A stretch of 64,000 nt of DNA from JAUIAS01 sp030425395 (GCA_043553855.1 CP121336.1:2666001-2730000); one strand, 5' to 3'. Positions 11,424-20,656 are shown, counted from the first letter of the stretch. Made by a program: numbers and translations. The notes: generated by a model from the letters alone, not told the origin.

Positions 11424-11432
11424 TGTGGATAA
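11424..11432 (-). promoter_or_regulatory. DnaA-box match upstream of nrdR
   Basis: TGTGGATAA is the exact reverse complement of the consensus DnaA box TTATCCACA. It lies 51 bp upstream of the nrdR ATG. DnaA is known to regulate ribonucleotide-reductase genes in some bacteria, so a role in timing nrdR expression is possible. A single 9-mer can occur by chance. Confidence 0.35.
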
Positions 11433-11483
11433 GTGGGGCGAAGCACCCACAACAGAGGCGGATCAGAACGAGGGGGACGGCCA

Positions 11484-11951
11484 ATGCGCTGCCCGTTTTG
11501 CGGAAATATCGACACACAGGTCAAGGACTCGCGCCCGGCGGAGGACCATGTCTCGATCAGGCGGCGGCGGTTTTGCCCGGCCTGTGGCGGGCGGTTCACC
11601 ACGTATGAGCGGGTGCAACTGCGCGATCTGGTGGTTATCAAATCCAGCGGCAAACGCGAGGATTTCGACCGGGACAAGCTGGAGCGGTCCATTCGGATTT
11701 CGATGCAGAAGCGGCCGATAGAACCGGAACGCATTGACCAGATGATTTCCGGCATCGTTCGGCGTCTGGAAAGCATGGGCGAAACCGATATCCCCTCCAA
11801 GAAGATCGGCGAGATCGTCATGGAAGCGCTCGCGCGGATCGACACGGTGGCCTATGTCCGGTTTGCCAGCGTCTACAAGAACTTCCAGGCGGCGGATGAT
11901 TTCGACAAATTCGTAAGCGAATTGCGACCGCATCCCCAACCCGAAGAGTGA
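11484..11951 (+). CDS. nrdR: Transcriptional repressor NrdR
   Basis: A 155-residue ATP/dATP-responsive repressor of ribonucleotide reductase genes. It starts MRCPFCGN, and Cys3, Cys6, Cys31 and Cys34 form the zinc ribbon; the ATP-cone follows from about residue 49. The ATG at 11484 is chosen over an upstream in-frame start because it places the zinc ribbon at the N-terminus as in all NrdR proteins. The stop overlaps the ribD GTG start (GTGA), making the nrdR-ribD pair translationally coupled. Confidence 0.96.
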   Translation: MRCPFCGNIDTQVKDSRPAEDHVSIRRRRFCPACGGRFTTYERVQLRDLVVIKSSGKREDFDRDKLERSIRISMQKRPIEPERIDQMISGIVRRLESMGETDIPSKKIGEIVMEALARIDTVAYVRFASVYKNFQAADDFDKFVSELRPHPQPEE

Positions 11952-13048
11952 GCGCCCAAGACGCCCGTTTCATGACGCTCGCCCTGTCGCTGGGGCGGCG
12001 TGGTCAGGGGCGGACATGGCCGAACCCTTCGGTTGGCTGCGTGATCGTGGCCGGGGACGGTGCCGTTGTCGGGCGGGGCTGGACACAGGATGGCGGGCGG
12101 CCCCATGCCGAAACGCAGGCGTTGGCGCAGGCGGGCACCGCGGCACGCGGTGCCACGGCCTATGTTTCACTGGAACCTTGTGCGCACCACGGACAGACCC
12201 CCCCCTGCGCCGAGGCGCTGATTGGGGCCGGGGTGGCCCGTGTCGTGGCCCCGTTCGAGGACACGGACCCACGCGTTGCGGGGCAGGGTTTTGCGATGTT
12301 GCGCGCCGCGGGTATCGCTGTGACGACCGGCGTCTGCGTGCCCGAAGCCGACCGGGATCTGGCAGGATTTTTCCTGAGGGTGGAACAGGGAAGGCCCTGG
12401 GTCACGCTGAAGATGGCGGGCAGTCTGGACGGCCGCATCGCCACGGCCACGGGGCAGAGCCAGTGGATCACCGGGCCGCAGGCGCGACGGGTTGTGCACG
12501 CGATGCGCGCCAGCCATGACGCGGTGATGGTGGGCGCCGGCACTGCGCGGGCGGATGATCCCGGGCTTACGGTGCGCGGGTTGGGCGTGGACCGCCAACC
12601 GGTGCGCGTGGTCATCTCGCGTCGTCTGGATATTCCACTGATGGGGCAACTGGCGCGAACGGCGGCGGAGGTTCCGGTCTGGATCATCCATGGCGATGAC
12701 GCGGATATCGAACGCATCCGGGCGTGGCAGGGGTTGGGTGCGACCCTGATCCCGGCGCAGACCCATGGTGCGCATATCGCACCCGAGGCGGCCATGCAGG
12801 CGCTTGGGGCGGCGGGTTTGACGCGGGTTTTCTGCGAAGGCGGCGGGGCGCTGGCGGGATCCTTGCTTGGGGCTGATCTGGTGGATGAACTGGTCTGGTT
12901 CAGCGCCGGGATGACCATCGGTGCCGAAGGGATGCCCGCGATCGGGGCTCTGGGTATTTCGCATCTGGAACAGGCCCCGCGCCTGACATTGTCTGACGTG
13001 CGCCGGATTGGGCCGGATATCATGCATCGCTGGGTGCGCGCGGTCTAG
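11948..13048 (+). CDS. ribD: Bifunctional diaminohydroxyphosphoribosylaminopyrimidine deaminase / uracil reductase
   Basis: A 366-residue RibD catalysing the second and third steps of riboflavin synthesis. The N-terminal deaminase (residues 1-145) shows the zinc motif PHAE and the CEPCAHHGQTPPC signature. The C-terminal NADPH-dependent reductase begins near residue 150 (VTLKMAGSLDGRIA) and includes FCEGGGALAGSLL. The start is GTG overlapping the nrdR stop. Its 3' end overlaps the convergent kpsC by 4 bp, so this operon stops at the capsule genes. Confidence 0.96.
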   Translation: MSAQDARFMTLALSLGRRGQGRTWPNPSVGCVIVAGDGAVVGRGWTQDGGRPHAETQALAQAGTAARGATAYVSLEPCAHHGQTPPCAEALIGAGVARVVAPFEDTDPRVAGQGFAMLRAAGIAVTTGVCVPEADRDLAGFFLRVEQGRPWVTLKMAGSLDGRIATATGQSQWITGPQARRVVHAMRASHDAVMVGAGTARADDPGLTVRGLGVDRQPVRVVISRRLDIPLMGQLARTAAEVPVWIIHGDDADIERIRAWQGLGATLIPAQTHGAHIAPEAAMQALGAAGLTRVFCEGGGALAGSLLGADLVDELVWFSAGMTIGAEGMPAIGALGISHLEQAPRLTLSDVRRIGPDIMHRWVRAV

Positions 13049-15081
13049 CGCCACACATGCGCGTAGGTTGCGAACGCGCCCTGGAGTTTGGCGAGCACAC
13101 GATTGCCAGCGCCGCGCCGTATGGGCATTCCTGACGCCAGCCTTTCGACAGCGACCTCTGCGGGGCAGGGCATGGCCGTGACGGGATCGACATAGCGGGG
13201 ATAGTCGATCAACACGGCATGAACCAATCCTTCCAGTGTAGGTCTTGCCCGCCGTCGGGCGGGCACAGCACCGCGATCCGTGGTCAGGCCCCAGCCCGCG
13301 TAAAAGGGCGTGCCCAGAACCGTCACCGGGACATTGCGCAATAGCGCCTCAAAACCGAGCAGGGAGGTCATCGTCCAGACCTCATCGACCTGCGACAGCA
13401 ATCCGGCTGGGTCGGTTGCGCCAAGGATCACATCGGCCAACCCGTCGACATCCACCGCGCCGGGACGCAGGCCCGCCTCTACATCCGGGTGAGGTTTATA
13501 GAGGATCAGCGCATCGGGTCGTGCGGCGCGCACCGTTTCAAGCAAGGCGCGGTTGCTGGCGATGGCCTGTGTGCCGGTTCGGATCGAGGCGTCATCTTCG
13601 ACCTGCCCCGGCACCAGAACGCGATGCCCGATCGGCAGGTCCGGCAGACCTTGGCCAAGGTTGTATTTGCTCAACCCCGCGTCGACGATGGCTGAGATAA
13701 GGGCGCGCGCGCGTTGGGCCTGATCGGGCCGCAGGGTTTCGCGTTCGGCGATCAGCCGTTCGCACATGCTTGGCCGGGTCGGATCATAATAGATACCGCG
13801 ATCATCGGTGATCAGCGATAGCGGTGGCACCAACGCCGCGCCCAGCCCGCGCGAGCGTAGAAAACCGTCCTCGACACGAACGGCGGTATCGGCGTCCCGG
13901 GCTTTGCCCGCCCAGACCATCCAGCGCCGTCCGCTGGCGTCGGCCCGTGCACGCGCGCGTGCCGGGTCATTGTCAAAGATCACTTTCCGTGACCCGCCAA
14001 AGAACCCTTGCAGCGGTTTGCGTTTCCAAAGCCGCATCCCCGTTGCGATCCAACCGTGGCGATCTTCGCGCCAGGCCCGCGTCTGTGCTTCCATCACGTC
14101 GAGGACGCGTTCCAGCGGACACAGGCAATCCTGAAACGGATCGTACCAAGTCGGATAAAGGATCATCGCGGCGGCAAACAGTTGTGGCCGGGTCAGACGA
14201 CGTTCGCGGCGGGGCGGGGCATTGTCATCAAGGCTCAGCCCCCAACCGGCATAGAACGGCTGCCCGAACACCCGGGGCTTGTGACCGGCAAGGATCGCTT
14301 CAAAGCCCAGTTGGGACGAGACCGTATAGACGCCGACCGCCCCGTCCAAAAGGGTCCACGGGCTGATTTCCGCATCGCAGAATGTCACACGGTCATTCAG
14401 GTCGCTGTCGTCGAAATGGCCCGCGCGATACCCGGCCTTTGTTTCGGGATGTGTGCGGATCAGCACACGCGCGGCGGGGTGTTCTTCCATCGCGTAGATC
14501 AGCATCTCGCGAAACCGGTCACGGTCTGCACCGCTGGCGGTGACAGACGCATCGCCGCGCGTCTGGTCGATGACAAGGACATAACCGGGCTCTGGTGCCG
14601 GGTGGGTCGGGTCCACGGCGCTGTATTTGGTCAGGTGTCCGTCCCGGATGCGCGCGATGGCATGGCGCGCACGGTCCAGCAGGGCGGTGTCGTCCAGCGG
14701 GTGGCGCATCAGCAGGTCTTCGAGATCGGAGGGTTCGCGGCCGTCAAAATGCACACCGCTGAGGTCGATGTTCAACCCCAGCGGAGGTTCCCCGGCGCGG
14801 CCGGGATGCAAGGAGCGCAGAAAGCTGTCCTCGACCCGCAGCAGGTCTGCCCCAAAGCGTCCGGCCACGTGGCGGCCCCGCTGTGCCGTCGGGCTGTCGC
14901 CCCAGATCGCCACGAGATCCCCCCTGTCGGGCAGGCCCGCGCGGATCGGGTACCCGGCCAGTTGCATGATCCGGCGCACCCGCTGTTGCGTGAAAAAGCC
15001 ACCATTAAACGCAAAAACGCGCCGGGGCTGATCGGCCCCGGCGCGAAACGGCAAATCGCCGTGTGTCACGTCAGTCGCCAC
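13045..15081 (-). CDS. kpsC: Capsule polysaccharide Kdo-transferase KpsC
   Basis: A 678-residue protein with two homologous halves (about residues 20-320 and 355-650). Each carries the KpsC/KpsS signature RVEDxFLRS followed by PPL.L..D..G.YYD-type motifs. KpsC proteins are dual glycosyltransferases that build the beta-Kdo linker anchoring group-2-type capsules to a lipid on the inner face of the inner membrane. The GTG start at 15081 overlaps the end of kpsD by 11 bp. It is the last gene of a kpsS-kpsD-kpsC minus-strand operon. Confidence 0.92.
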   Translation of the reverse strand: MATDVTHGDLPFRAGADQPRRVFAFNGGFFTQQRVRRIMQLAGYPIRAGLPDRGDLVAIWGDSPTAQRGRHVAGRFGADLLRVEDSFLRSLHPGRAGEPPLGLNIDLSGVHFDGREPSDLEDLLMRHPLDDTALLDRARHAIARIRDGHLTKYSAVDPTHPAPEPGYVLVIDQTRGDASVTASGADRDRFREMLIYAMEEHPAARVLIRTHPETKAGYRAGHFDDSDLNDRVTFCDAEISPWTLLDGAVGVYTVSSQLGFEAILAGHKPRVFGQPFYAGWGLSLDDNAPPRRERRLTRPQLFAAAMILYPTWYDPFQDCLCPLERVLDVMEAQTRAWREDRHGWIATGMRLWKRKPLQGFFGGSRKVIFDNDPARARARADASGRRWMVWAGKARDADTAVRVEDGFLRSRGLGAALVPPLSLITDDRGIYYDPTRPSMCERLIAERETLRPDQAQRARALISAIVDAGLSKYNLGQGLPDLPIGHRVLVPGQVEDDASIRTGTQAIASNRALLETVRAARPDALILYKPHPDVEAGLRPGAVDVDGLADVILGATDPAGLLSQVDEVWTMTSLLGFEALLRNVPVTVLGTPFYAGWGLTTDRGAVPARRRARPTLEGLVHAVLIDYPRYVDPVTAMPCPAEVAVERLASGMPIRRGAGNRVLAKLQGAFATYAHVWR

Positions 15082-16204
15082 TGCCGATGGATGACAGCGT
15101 GTCGATCGAGGCCAGCGAACCGGTCGTCGCGGCGATAATCTTGTTCCACTGGGTGAACGGCGCTTCCGTCACATACAGCGTATCGCTGTCGCGGATCACG
15201 AAATCGCGGGCCATGAACATGCCGTTGGGTTCGGTCAGGTCCAGAACATAGACCATTCTCTGGGGCCCGATCAGATCGGTGCGGCCCAGAACCTGGCCTG
15301 ACACTTCGGCGCTCTCGTTGCGGAACACGAATACGCCGGTGGGATCTGCGGCGCTGGACAGCAGGCCGCCGACCTGGGCGATGGCCTCAAGGGCTGACAG
15401 GGTTTGGCTTTCGAATGGCACGCGCGATTGCGATGCGGTGGCTCCCAGCGCGGTAAAGGACCGGGTGTCCTGTTCGATCAGGATACGGTCGCCGCCGCGC
15501 AGGGCGATATCAAGCTGGGGATGTTCAAAGAGATCCTGGAACCAGACCTTGCCCTGCTGATCGCCGCGGATCACGGTGATCTGGGTAATCTCGGGTTCGG
15601 TGGCGATGCCTCCTGCTGCGGCCAGCATCGCCGACAGGGTCCGCGTGGGGCGTTCGATGGCAAAGACACCTTGCCCACCCGCGCCGATGATCGTGACGGT
15701 CGCCCCGTCACCGGCCAGGCGGCGCACCTGAACCTGCGGGTCCGGCGTTTGATCCTTGAGCCGGTCGGTGATGATGCGGCGCAGCGCCTCGGGTGTGTTG
15801 CCCGCCGCGCGCAGGCGTCCGGCATAGGGGACAAAGATGAAACCGGCGCTGTCGACCTGGACTTCTTCCAGCGCGGTAAAGTTCACCCCTTCGCTGGCCA
15901 GAAGCCCGTCATCCACGTTTTCCCATACGGTCAATCCCAGCGTGTCGCCGGGCCGGATGATGTCGGCGGTCAGGGCTCCTGCATTCTTGAACGCGTCGGA
16001 GAACCCAAGCGATGGTACGACCGCTGTGGCGCGCGTCACCCGATCATTGACCGCCACGATGAAGGCGTCGCCCTCTTTTTGGACCGATCCTGCGAAAATC
16101 TGGCGTTTGTTGGGGCCGACCTGCGGCAGACCGCAGGACGAAACTAGGGCGACTGCCGCGAGAATCGCGACGGGCTTCGCCCACCGTGTTGACAAGGATT
16201 TCAC
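15071..16204 (-). CDS. kpsD: Capsular polysaccharide export outer-membrane lipoprotein (Wza/KpsD type)
   Basis: A 377-residue polysaccharide export protein. The GTG at 16204, preceded by GAGGAG, gives a lipoprotein signal (AILAAVALVSSC with Cys as the lipidation site). The open frame extends upstream but lacks a comparable ribosome-binding site. The DTLGLTVWENVDDGLL segment is the Poly_export domain, followed by two or more SLBB-like domains (VEVQVDSAGFIFVPYAGRL; GGDRILIEQD). It should form the outer-membrane channel for capsule export, working with KpsC/KpsS and with KpsMT-type components not present here. Confidence 0.88.
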   Translation of the reverse strand: MKSLSTRWAKPVAILAAVALVSSCGLPQVGPNKRQIFAGSVQKEGDAFIVAVNDRVTRATAVVPSLGFSDAFKNAGALTADIIRPGDTLGLTVWENVDDGLLASEGVNFTALEEVQVDSAGFIFVPYAGRLRAAGNTPEALRRIITDRLKDQTPDPQVQVRRLAGDGATVTIIGAGGQGVFAIERPTRTLSAMLAAAGGIATEPEITQITVIRGDQQGKVWFQDLFEHPQLDIALRGGDRILIEQDTRSFTALGATASQSRVPFESQTLSALEAIAQVGGLLSSAADPTGVFVFRNESAEVSGQVLGRTDLIGPQRMVYVLDLTEPNGMFMARDFVIRDSDTLYVTEAPFTQWNKIIAATTGSLASIDTLSSIGSGD

Positions 16205-16298
16205 TGCTCGGTCTCCTCGACCTGATTTTTCTGCCTTAGTTTTTTTTAATAAACTACCGGAATCCAGCACAAAAATCCAGCGCTACAGGTTGTGTCTG

Positions 16299-17597
16299 TT
16301 ATCGCACGACACGCAACTGTTGCCTCGGAGCCGCTGTTCCACTGCGTAGCGCGTCATAGGGGTCTTCGCGCGACAGCATCATGTCGACGACATGACGCAG
16401 TAACCGCCTGCGCCCGCGCGCGGAATAGAAACCGCCCGCGACTTGGCTGGTTTCCAGCAGATAGCGGCGATAGGTTTTGTAGGCGCTGCTGTCGGGCCTT
16501 TGCGCCCCGGCAAAAAAGTCGGTCAGCGGCTGGGTCGAGACAAATTCAGGCTTGTCATAGACCGCGGCGCCAAAAACCTTGAGCGGCACACCGCGCCAAA
16601 GCGCCTGCTGGGCGGCAGTTGAATTCACGGTTACCGCGCTGCGCGCTTCGCTGAGCAATTGCGCCAGTTTGCCGCCCCGCACATAGTGAACGCGCCCGGC
16701 CAGCCCGTTTTCGCGCGCGAGCCGTTTGACCTCGCGTCGCAGGGGAACGCGGCCGTCCTCCAGCGGATGCGCTTTGATGACAAGGTGATGATGGCGCGGG
16801 GCACCGGTGGCAAAGCCTTCGATGATCTCCGACAAAAAGTCGGTCATTGTTGAAAACGGAGAGTGCATCTGAAAGGAGGCATCATGTTCGAGCTGCAACA
16901 GCGCCAGATGATACGGGAACCCGCCCATCCGAATGCGCAACGTTGACAGCCGCCGGTCGATTGCATGCACCGGCATCAGCAAGAGCCGCCTGAGATACAG
17001 TTTGAATTCCTTGGCAACAGGCAGGCTGCGATGCGGTTTGAAATGGCGATAGCTGTGGTTCAGGAACATCACGAACCAATGATAAAGCGCCCCGTAAAAG
17101 ATATGCTGGCGCATGTCGCCCCAATGCGCCGGGGGCAGGGGGGCCTCCATGTCGGTGTCCTCAAGCGCGGTCTGCATATCCGGCACGGCCATGTCCATCA
17201 GCCGAGAATTGCCGTTGCTGCCGTCGCGTTCGTAGGTGACCCAATAGGGTCTGAGATAGCCTTCCTCGAACACGTGCACGCGCAGCCCGCGTTCACGGGC
17301 GATTGCCACGGCGGTGGCGTGCACCGGGCGGGTGTCGCCGTAAAGAACGATATCGGTCACCGCTTTTTCGGTCAGCAGCGTGGCAAACCTGTCTGGCCAT
17401 GCCTCGGGCCGGTCGCGAAAGGGGATATAGCTGGCCCGATGAAACCAGAACGCCCGGTCGCCCGCATTGAAACCAACGCGCCAGACGGTAGACCCGGCCG
17501 CCCGCAACATCCGTCCCAGACCGTTGAAAAACGGTCCGTGCGGCCCCTGAAGAAACAGGAACACGCGTGCGTCGTGCGATTGGATCGTCATGGCCAT
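16299..17597 (-). CDS. kpsS: Capsule polysaccharide Kdo-transferase KpsS
   Basis: A 432-residue KpsS-type protein. It begins with RVFLFLQGPHGPFFNGLGR, and VHVFEEGYLRPYWVTYERDG is the signature shared with E. coli-type KpsS. KpsS adds the first Kdo to phosphatidylglycerol in the capsule linker. It is the first gene of the minus-strand capsule operon, with 94 bp to kpsD. It is divergent from ribE, whose ATG lies 149 bp away. The protein also has the HLVIKAHPLEDGR motif of this family. Confidence 0.92.
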   Translation of the reverse strand: MAMTIQSHDARVFLFLQGPHGPFFNGLGRMLRAAGSTVWRVGFNAGDRAFWFHRASYIPFRDRPEAWPDRFATLLTEKAVTDIVLYGDTRPVHATAVAIARERGLRVHVFEEGYLRPYWVTYERDGSNGNSRLMDMAVPDMQTALEDTDMEAPLPPAHWGDMRQHIFYGALYHWFVMFLNHSYRHFKPHRSLPVAKEFKLYLRRLLLMPVHAIDRRLSTLRIRMGGFPYHLALLQLEHDASFQMHSPFSTMTDFLSEIIEGFATGAPRHHHLVIKAHPLEDGRVPLRREVKRLARENGLAGRVHYVRGGKLAQLLSEARSAVTVNSTAAQQALWRGVPLKVFGAAVYDKPEFVSTQPLTDFFAGAQRPDSSAYKTYRRYLLETSQVAGGFYSARGRRRLLRHVVDMMLSREDPYDALRSGTAAPRQQLRVVR

Positions 17598-17745
17598 TTC
17601 CAGTCCTGCCGTCGCGGCTATCCTATCATATAACGACAGATTTCGTCCGATTTATGGTCAAAGTGGTGAATTTTCCGTCACCGGACGGCTTGCCGCCGCG
17701 TGCCCCTGCCGCTACCTCGGTCACAGTCAAAAGGGAATACGCAAT

Positions 17746-18333
17746 ATGTTCACCGGCATCATCACCGATATTGGCACCGTGACCGATCTGGAGCAGGCGG
17801 GCGATCTGCGCGCGCGCATCCGCACCGGGTATGACACCAAGGGGATTGATATCGGGGCCTCGATCGCCAGTGATGGCGTGTGTCTGACGGTGATCGAGTT
17901 GGGCAGTGATTGGTATGACGTGCAGATCAGCGCCGAAACCGTTTCCAAGACCAACCTCGCCGACTGGACCAAAGGCAAGCGCGTCAATCTTGAGCGCGCG
18001 CTGAAAGTGGGCGATGAACTGGGCGGGCATATCGTGTCGGGCCATGTCGATGGCGTGGCCGAAATCGTGGCGATGCATGATGAGGGCGACAGCACCCGCG
18101 TGACGCTGCGTGCCCCGCGCGATCTGGCGCGGTTCATTGCGCCCAAGGGATCGGTGGCCCTGAATGGCACGTCTCTGACAGTGAACGACGTCGACGATTG
18201 CGATTTCGGGATCAACTTTATTCCCCACACCAAAACCGCCACCACATGGGGCGATGCCCGCGTGGGCGATCGGGTCAATCTGGAAATCGACACGCTTGCG
18301 CGTTATGTTGCAAGGCTGGCCGAGATGTCTTGA
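17746..18333 (+). CDS. ribE: Riboflavin synthase (alpha subunit)
   Basis: A 195-residue riboflavin synthase that dismutates two 6,7-dimethyl-8-ribityllumazine molecules to riboflavin. It has the MFTGII start and two lumazine-binding repeats (first near residues 1-85, second from HIVSGHVDGVAEI to the end). The ATG at 17746 gives the invariant MFTGII N-terminus and follows AAGGGA; the longer frame upstream is not used. It leads the ribE-ribBA-ribH-nusB run. Confidence 0.95.
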   Translation: MFTGIITDIGTVTDLEQAGDLRARIRTGYDTKGIDIGASIASDGVCLTVIELGSDWYDVQISAETVSKTNLADWTKGKRVNLERALKVGDELGGHIVSGHVDGVAEIVAMHDEGDSTRVTLRAPRDLARFIAPKGSVALNGTSLTVNDVDDCDFGINFIPHTKTATTWGDARVGDRVNLEIDTLARYVARLAEMS

Positions 18334-18443
18334 CCCCGCGCAGAACGGGGCATGCGTTCTGACCAATATGGCGTTACGTCGCTCTGGCCAAGACGGCACG
18401 GGCGCGATATCTGCCTCGGCAAGCACAAGGAAGGAAGCGCGCC

Positions 18444-19559
18444 ATGACGTTCGAAAATCCGGGCCCGGTTGAACAGAACTGGGGGGACGCGATTTCCTCG
18501 GTCGAGGAAATCATCGAAGACGCCCGCAACGGGCGCATGTTCATCCTTGTCGATCATGAGGACCGCGAAAACGAAGGCGATCTGGTTATCCCGGCGCAAT
18601 GGGCAAACCCGGATGCAATCAATTTCATGGCAACCCATGGCCGGGGGTTGATCTGTCTGGCGATGACGTCGCAACGCATCGAAGAACTGGGCCTCCAGTT
18701 GATGTCGACAAACAATTCCAGCCGCCACGAAACGGCCTTTACGATTTCCATTGAAGCCCGCGAAGGCGTGACAACCGGCATCTCGGCCGCTGACCGGGCA
18801 CGCACCATCGCGGTGGCGATCGACGCCTCCAAGGGGCAGCAGGATATCGCCACACCGGGTCACGTGTTTCCACTGCGCGCCCGTGCGGGGGGCGTTCTGG
18901 TCCGCGCAGGCCATACCGAGGCCGCCGTGGATGTCAGCCGCCTGGCCGGTCTGAATGCCGCGGGCGTGATCTGCGAGATCATGAACGAAGACGGGACCAT
19001 GTCGCGTCTGCCCGAACTGGTAGCCTTTGCGCAGAAACACAATCTCAAGATCGGCACCATCTCGGATCTGATCGCCTATCGCCGCCGTCACGACAATCTG
19101 GTTCGCGTCAAGAGCGAAGAAACCATCACCAGCGAATTCGGTGGCGATTGGCAGATGCGCATTTACGCCGATGAAACCCACGGCGACGAACATATTGTTC
19201 TGACCAAGGGCGATATCACCACGCCCGAACCGGTGCTGGTGCGGATGCACGCGCTGGATCCGATGCTGGATGTGATCGGCACGGGCGCGCCGGGCCGCGC
19301 AAACGAATTCGGGCGGGCAATGCAAGCCGTCGCCGACGAGGGGCGCGGTGTCGTCGTTTTGTTGCGCGATACGTCGATGAAGCTGGACTTGCATGAAGAC
19401 GTCAGCCCCAAGACTCTCCGGCAATACGGGCTGGGGGCGCAGATCCTGTCGTCTCTGGGTCTGAACAAGCTGGTCCTGCTGACCAATTCCCCGCGTCCCA
19501 AGATTGTCGGTCTCGATGCCTACGGGCTCGAAATCGTCGATGCACGCCGCATTTCCTGA
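18444..19559 (+). CDS. ribB: 3,4-dihydroxy-2-butanone-4-phosphate synthase with degenerate GTP cyclohydrolase II domain
   Basis: A 371-residue RibBA-like protein. The N-terminal RibB domain (about residues 15-215) is intact: VDHEDRENEGD, TNNSSRHETAFT and a GHTEAAVD motif are the catalytic and ribulose-phosphate sites. The C-terminal half aligns in length with GTP cyclohydrolase II but lacks its defining zinc cysteines: where a CxxDxxxSxxCDC-like motif belongs it reads LDPMLDVIGTGAPGR, with no cysteine. This half is therefore unlikely to be a cyclohydrolase. No FMN-riboswitch-like structure was recognised in the 110 bp upstream. Confidence 0.9.
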   Translation: MTFENPGPVEQNWGDAISSVEEIIEDARNGRMFILVDHEDRENEGDLVIPAQWANPDAINFMATHGRGLICLAMTSQRIEELGLQLMSTNNSSRHETAFTISIEAREGVTTGISAADRARTIAVAIDASKGQQDIATPGHVFPLRARAGGVLVRAGHTEAAVDVSRLAGLNAAGVICEIMNEDGTMSRLPELVAFAQKHNLKIGTISDLIAYRRRHDNLVRVKSEETITSEFGGDWQMRIYADETHGDEHIVLTKGDITTPEPVLVRMHALDPMLDVIGTGAPGRANEFGRAMQAVADEGRGVVVLLRDTSMKLDLHEDVSPKTLRQYGLGAQILSSLGLNKLVLLTNSPRPKIVGLDAYGLEIVDARRIS

Positions 19560-19571
19560 GGAGCCAGCATC

Positions 19572-20120
19572 ATGGCCGGACATGAAAGCCACTACATCCT
19601 GCCGCGTCCGTCCTTTGACGAGGCAGTCAAGATCCTGATCGTGGTCGCGCCTTATTACAAGGACATCGCCGACAACCTGATCGCCGGGGCAAAGGCCGAG
19701 ATAGAGGCCGCGGGCGGCACCTGGGAACTGGTCGAGGTGCCCGGCGCGCTTGAGGTTCCAACCGCGATCGGCATCGCCGAACGCATGTCCAAATTTGACG
19801 GCTATGTCGCGCTGGGCTGCGTTATCCGGGGCGAGACCACGCATTATGAAACCGTGTGCAACGACAGTTCGCGTGCGATCCAGTTGCTGGGCCTTCAGGG
19901 GCTGTGCATCGGTAACGGTATCCTGACGGTTGAGAACCGCCCCCAGGCCGAAGTGCGCGCCGATCCTGAGGATCAGAATAAGGGGGGTGGTGCGGCGGCT
20001 GCGGCCTTGCATCTGATTGCGCTCGCCCGTAAGTGGGGCGCTCAAACAAAAGGCATCGGCTTCCGCCCCGAATCTTCGGGCCGGAGTGGCGGTGCGACTG
20101 ACGGATTCTCCGACGTATGA
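19572..20120 (+). CDS. ribH: 6,7-dimethyl-8-ribityllumazine synthase
   Basis: A 182-residue lumazine synthase that condenses the RibB product with the RibD-derived pyrimidine. Conserved features include VEVPGALEVPTAI, ALGCVIRGETTHYE and ENRPQAEVRA...NKGGGAA. The protein has a ~20-residue C-terminal extension rich in Gly and Ser beyond the usual end. It follows ribBA by 12 bp and its stop overlaps the nusB ATG (ATGA). Confidence 0.95.
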   Translation: MAGHESHYILPRPSFDEAVKILIVVAPYYKDIADNLIAGAKAEIEAAGGTWELVEVPGALEVPTAIGIAERMSKFDGYVALGCVIRGETTHYETVCNDSSRAIQLLGLQGLCIGNGILTVENRPQAEVRADPEDQNKGGGAAAAALHLIALARKWGAQTKGIGFRPESSGRSGGATDGFSDV

Positions 20121-20596
20121 CCGACGCTGTGGCCCCTTCGGGCAACCAGAAACGAAAAATGAAATCCGCCGCCCGCCTTTACGCGGTGCAGGCGCTGTTC
20201 CAGATGGAAACATCCGGTCAGGCCACGCGCGCTGTGATTGCCGAATTCCTCGATCACCGGTTTGGCGCGGTTTATGAGGGCGCGGAGATGATCGACGGCG
20301 ATGTCGATCTGTTCCGCGAACTGGTGGAAGAGGCGGTCAACAATCAGGCGCGCATCGACCAGATGACCGATCGCGCGCTGGTGGCCAAATGGCCGATTTC
20401 CCGCATCGACCCGACCTTGCGCGGCCTGTTCCGGGCGGCGGGGGCCGAATTGGTATCGCTGGACACGCCGCCGCGCGTCGTGATCAAGGAATACGTCGAT
20501 CTCACGGCTGCGTTTTTTCCAGAAGGGCGCGAACCCAGCTTTGTGAATGCGGTTCTGGACCACATGGCCCGCGAGGCCCGACCCGAGGCGTTTTGA
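20117..20596 (+). CDS. nusB: Transcription antitermination factor NusB
   Basis: A 159-residue NusB. It begins with a short polar extension, then KSAARLYAVQALFQME, and includes DRALVAKWPISRIDPTLRGLFRAAGAEL and the ending PSFVNAVLDHMA, which are typical. NusB acts with NusE in rRNA antitermination. The position after ribH is widely conserved. The start overlaps the ribH stop. Confidence 0.95.
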   Translation: MTDAVAPSGNQKRKMKSAARLYAVQALFQMETSGQATRAVIAEFLDHRFGAVYEGAEMIDGDVDLFRELVEEAVNNQARIDQMTDRALVAKWPISRIDPTLRGLFRAAGAELVSLDTPPRVVIKEYVDLTAAFFPEGREPSFVNAVLDHMAREARPEAF

Positions 20597-20656
20597 CCCG
20601 CAGGCTTTGACCTTTCCAGAACATATGCTATCTTTGGAAAGTGAAAGGGGACTGTC

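Noticed and set aside
14008..15138. 376-codon plus-strand frame opposite kpsC
   Set aside because: Shadow of kpsC; no domain signature.
18334..18443. FMN riboswitch upstream of ribBA
   Set aside because: Only a CCCC/GGGG hairpin is found; the gap is 110 bp and shows none of the conserved FMN-aptamer segments.
18303..20213. 636-codon minus-strand frame opposite ribBA and ribH
   Set aside because: Shadow; both plus-strand genes have conserved active-site motifs.
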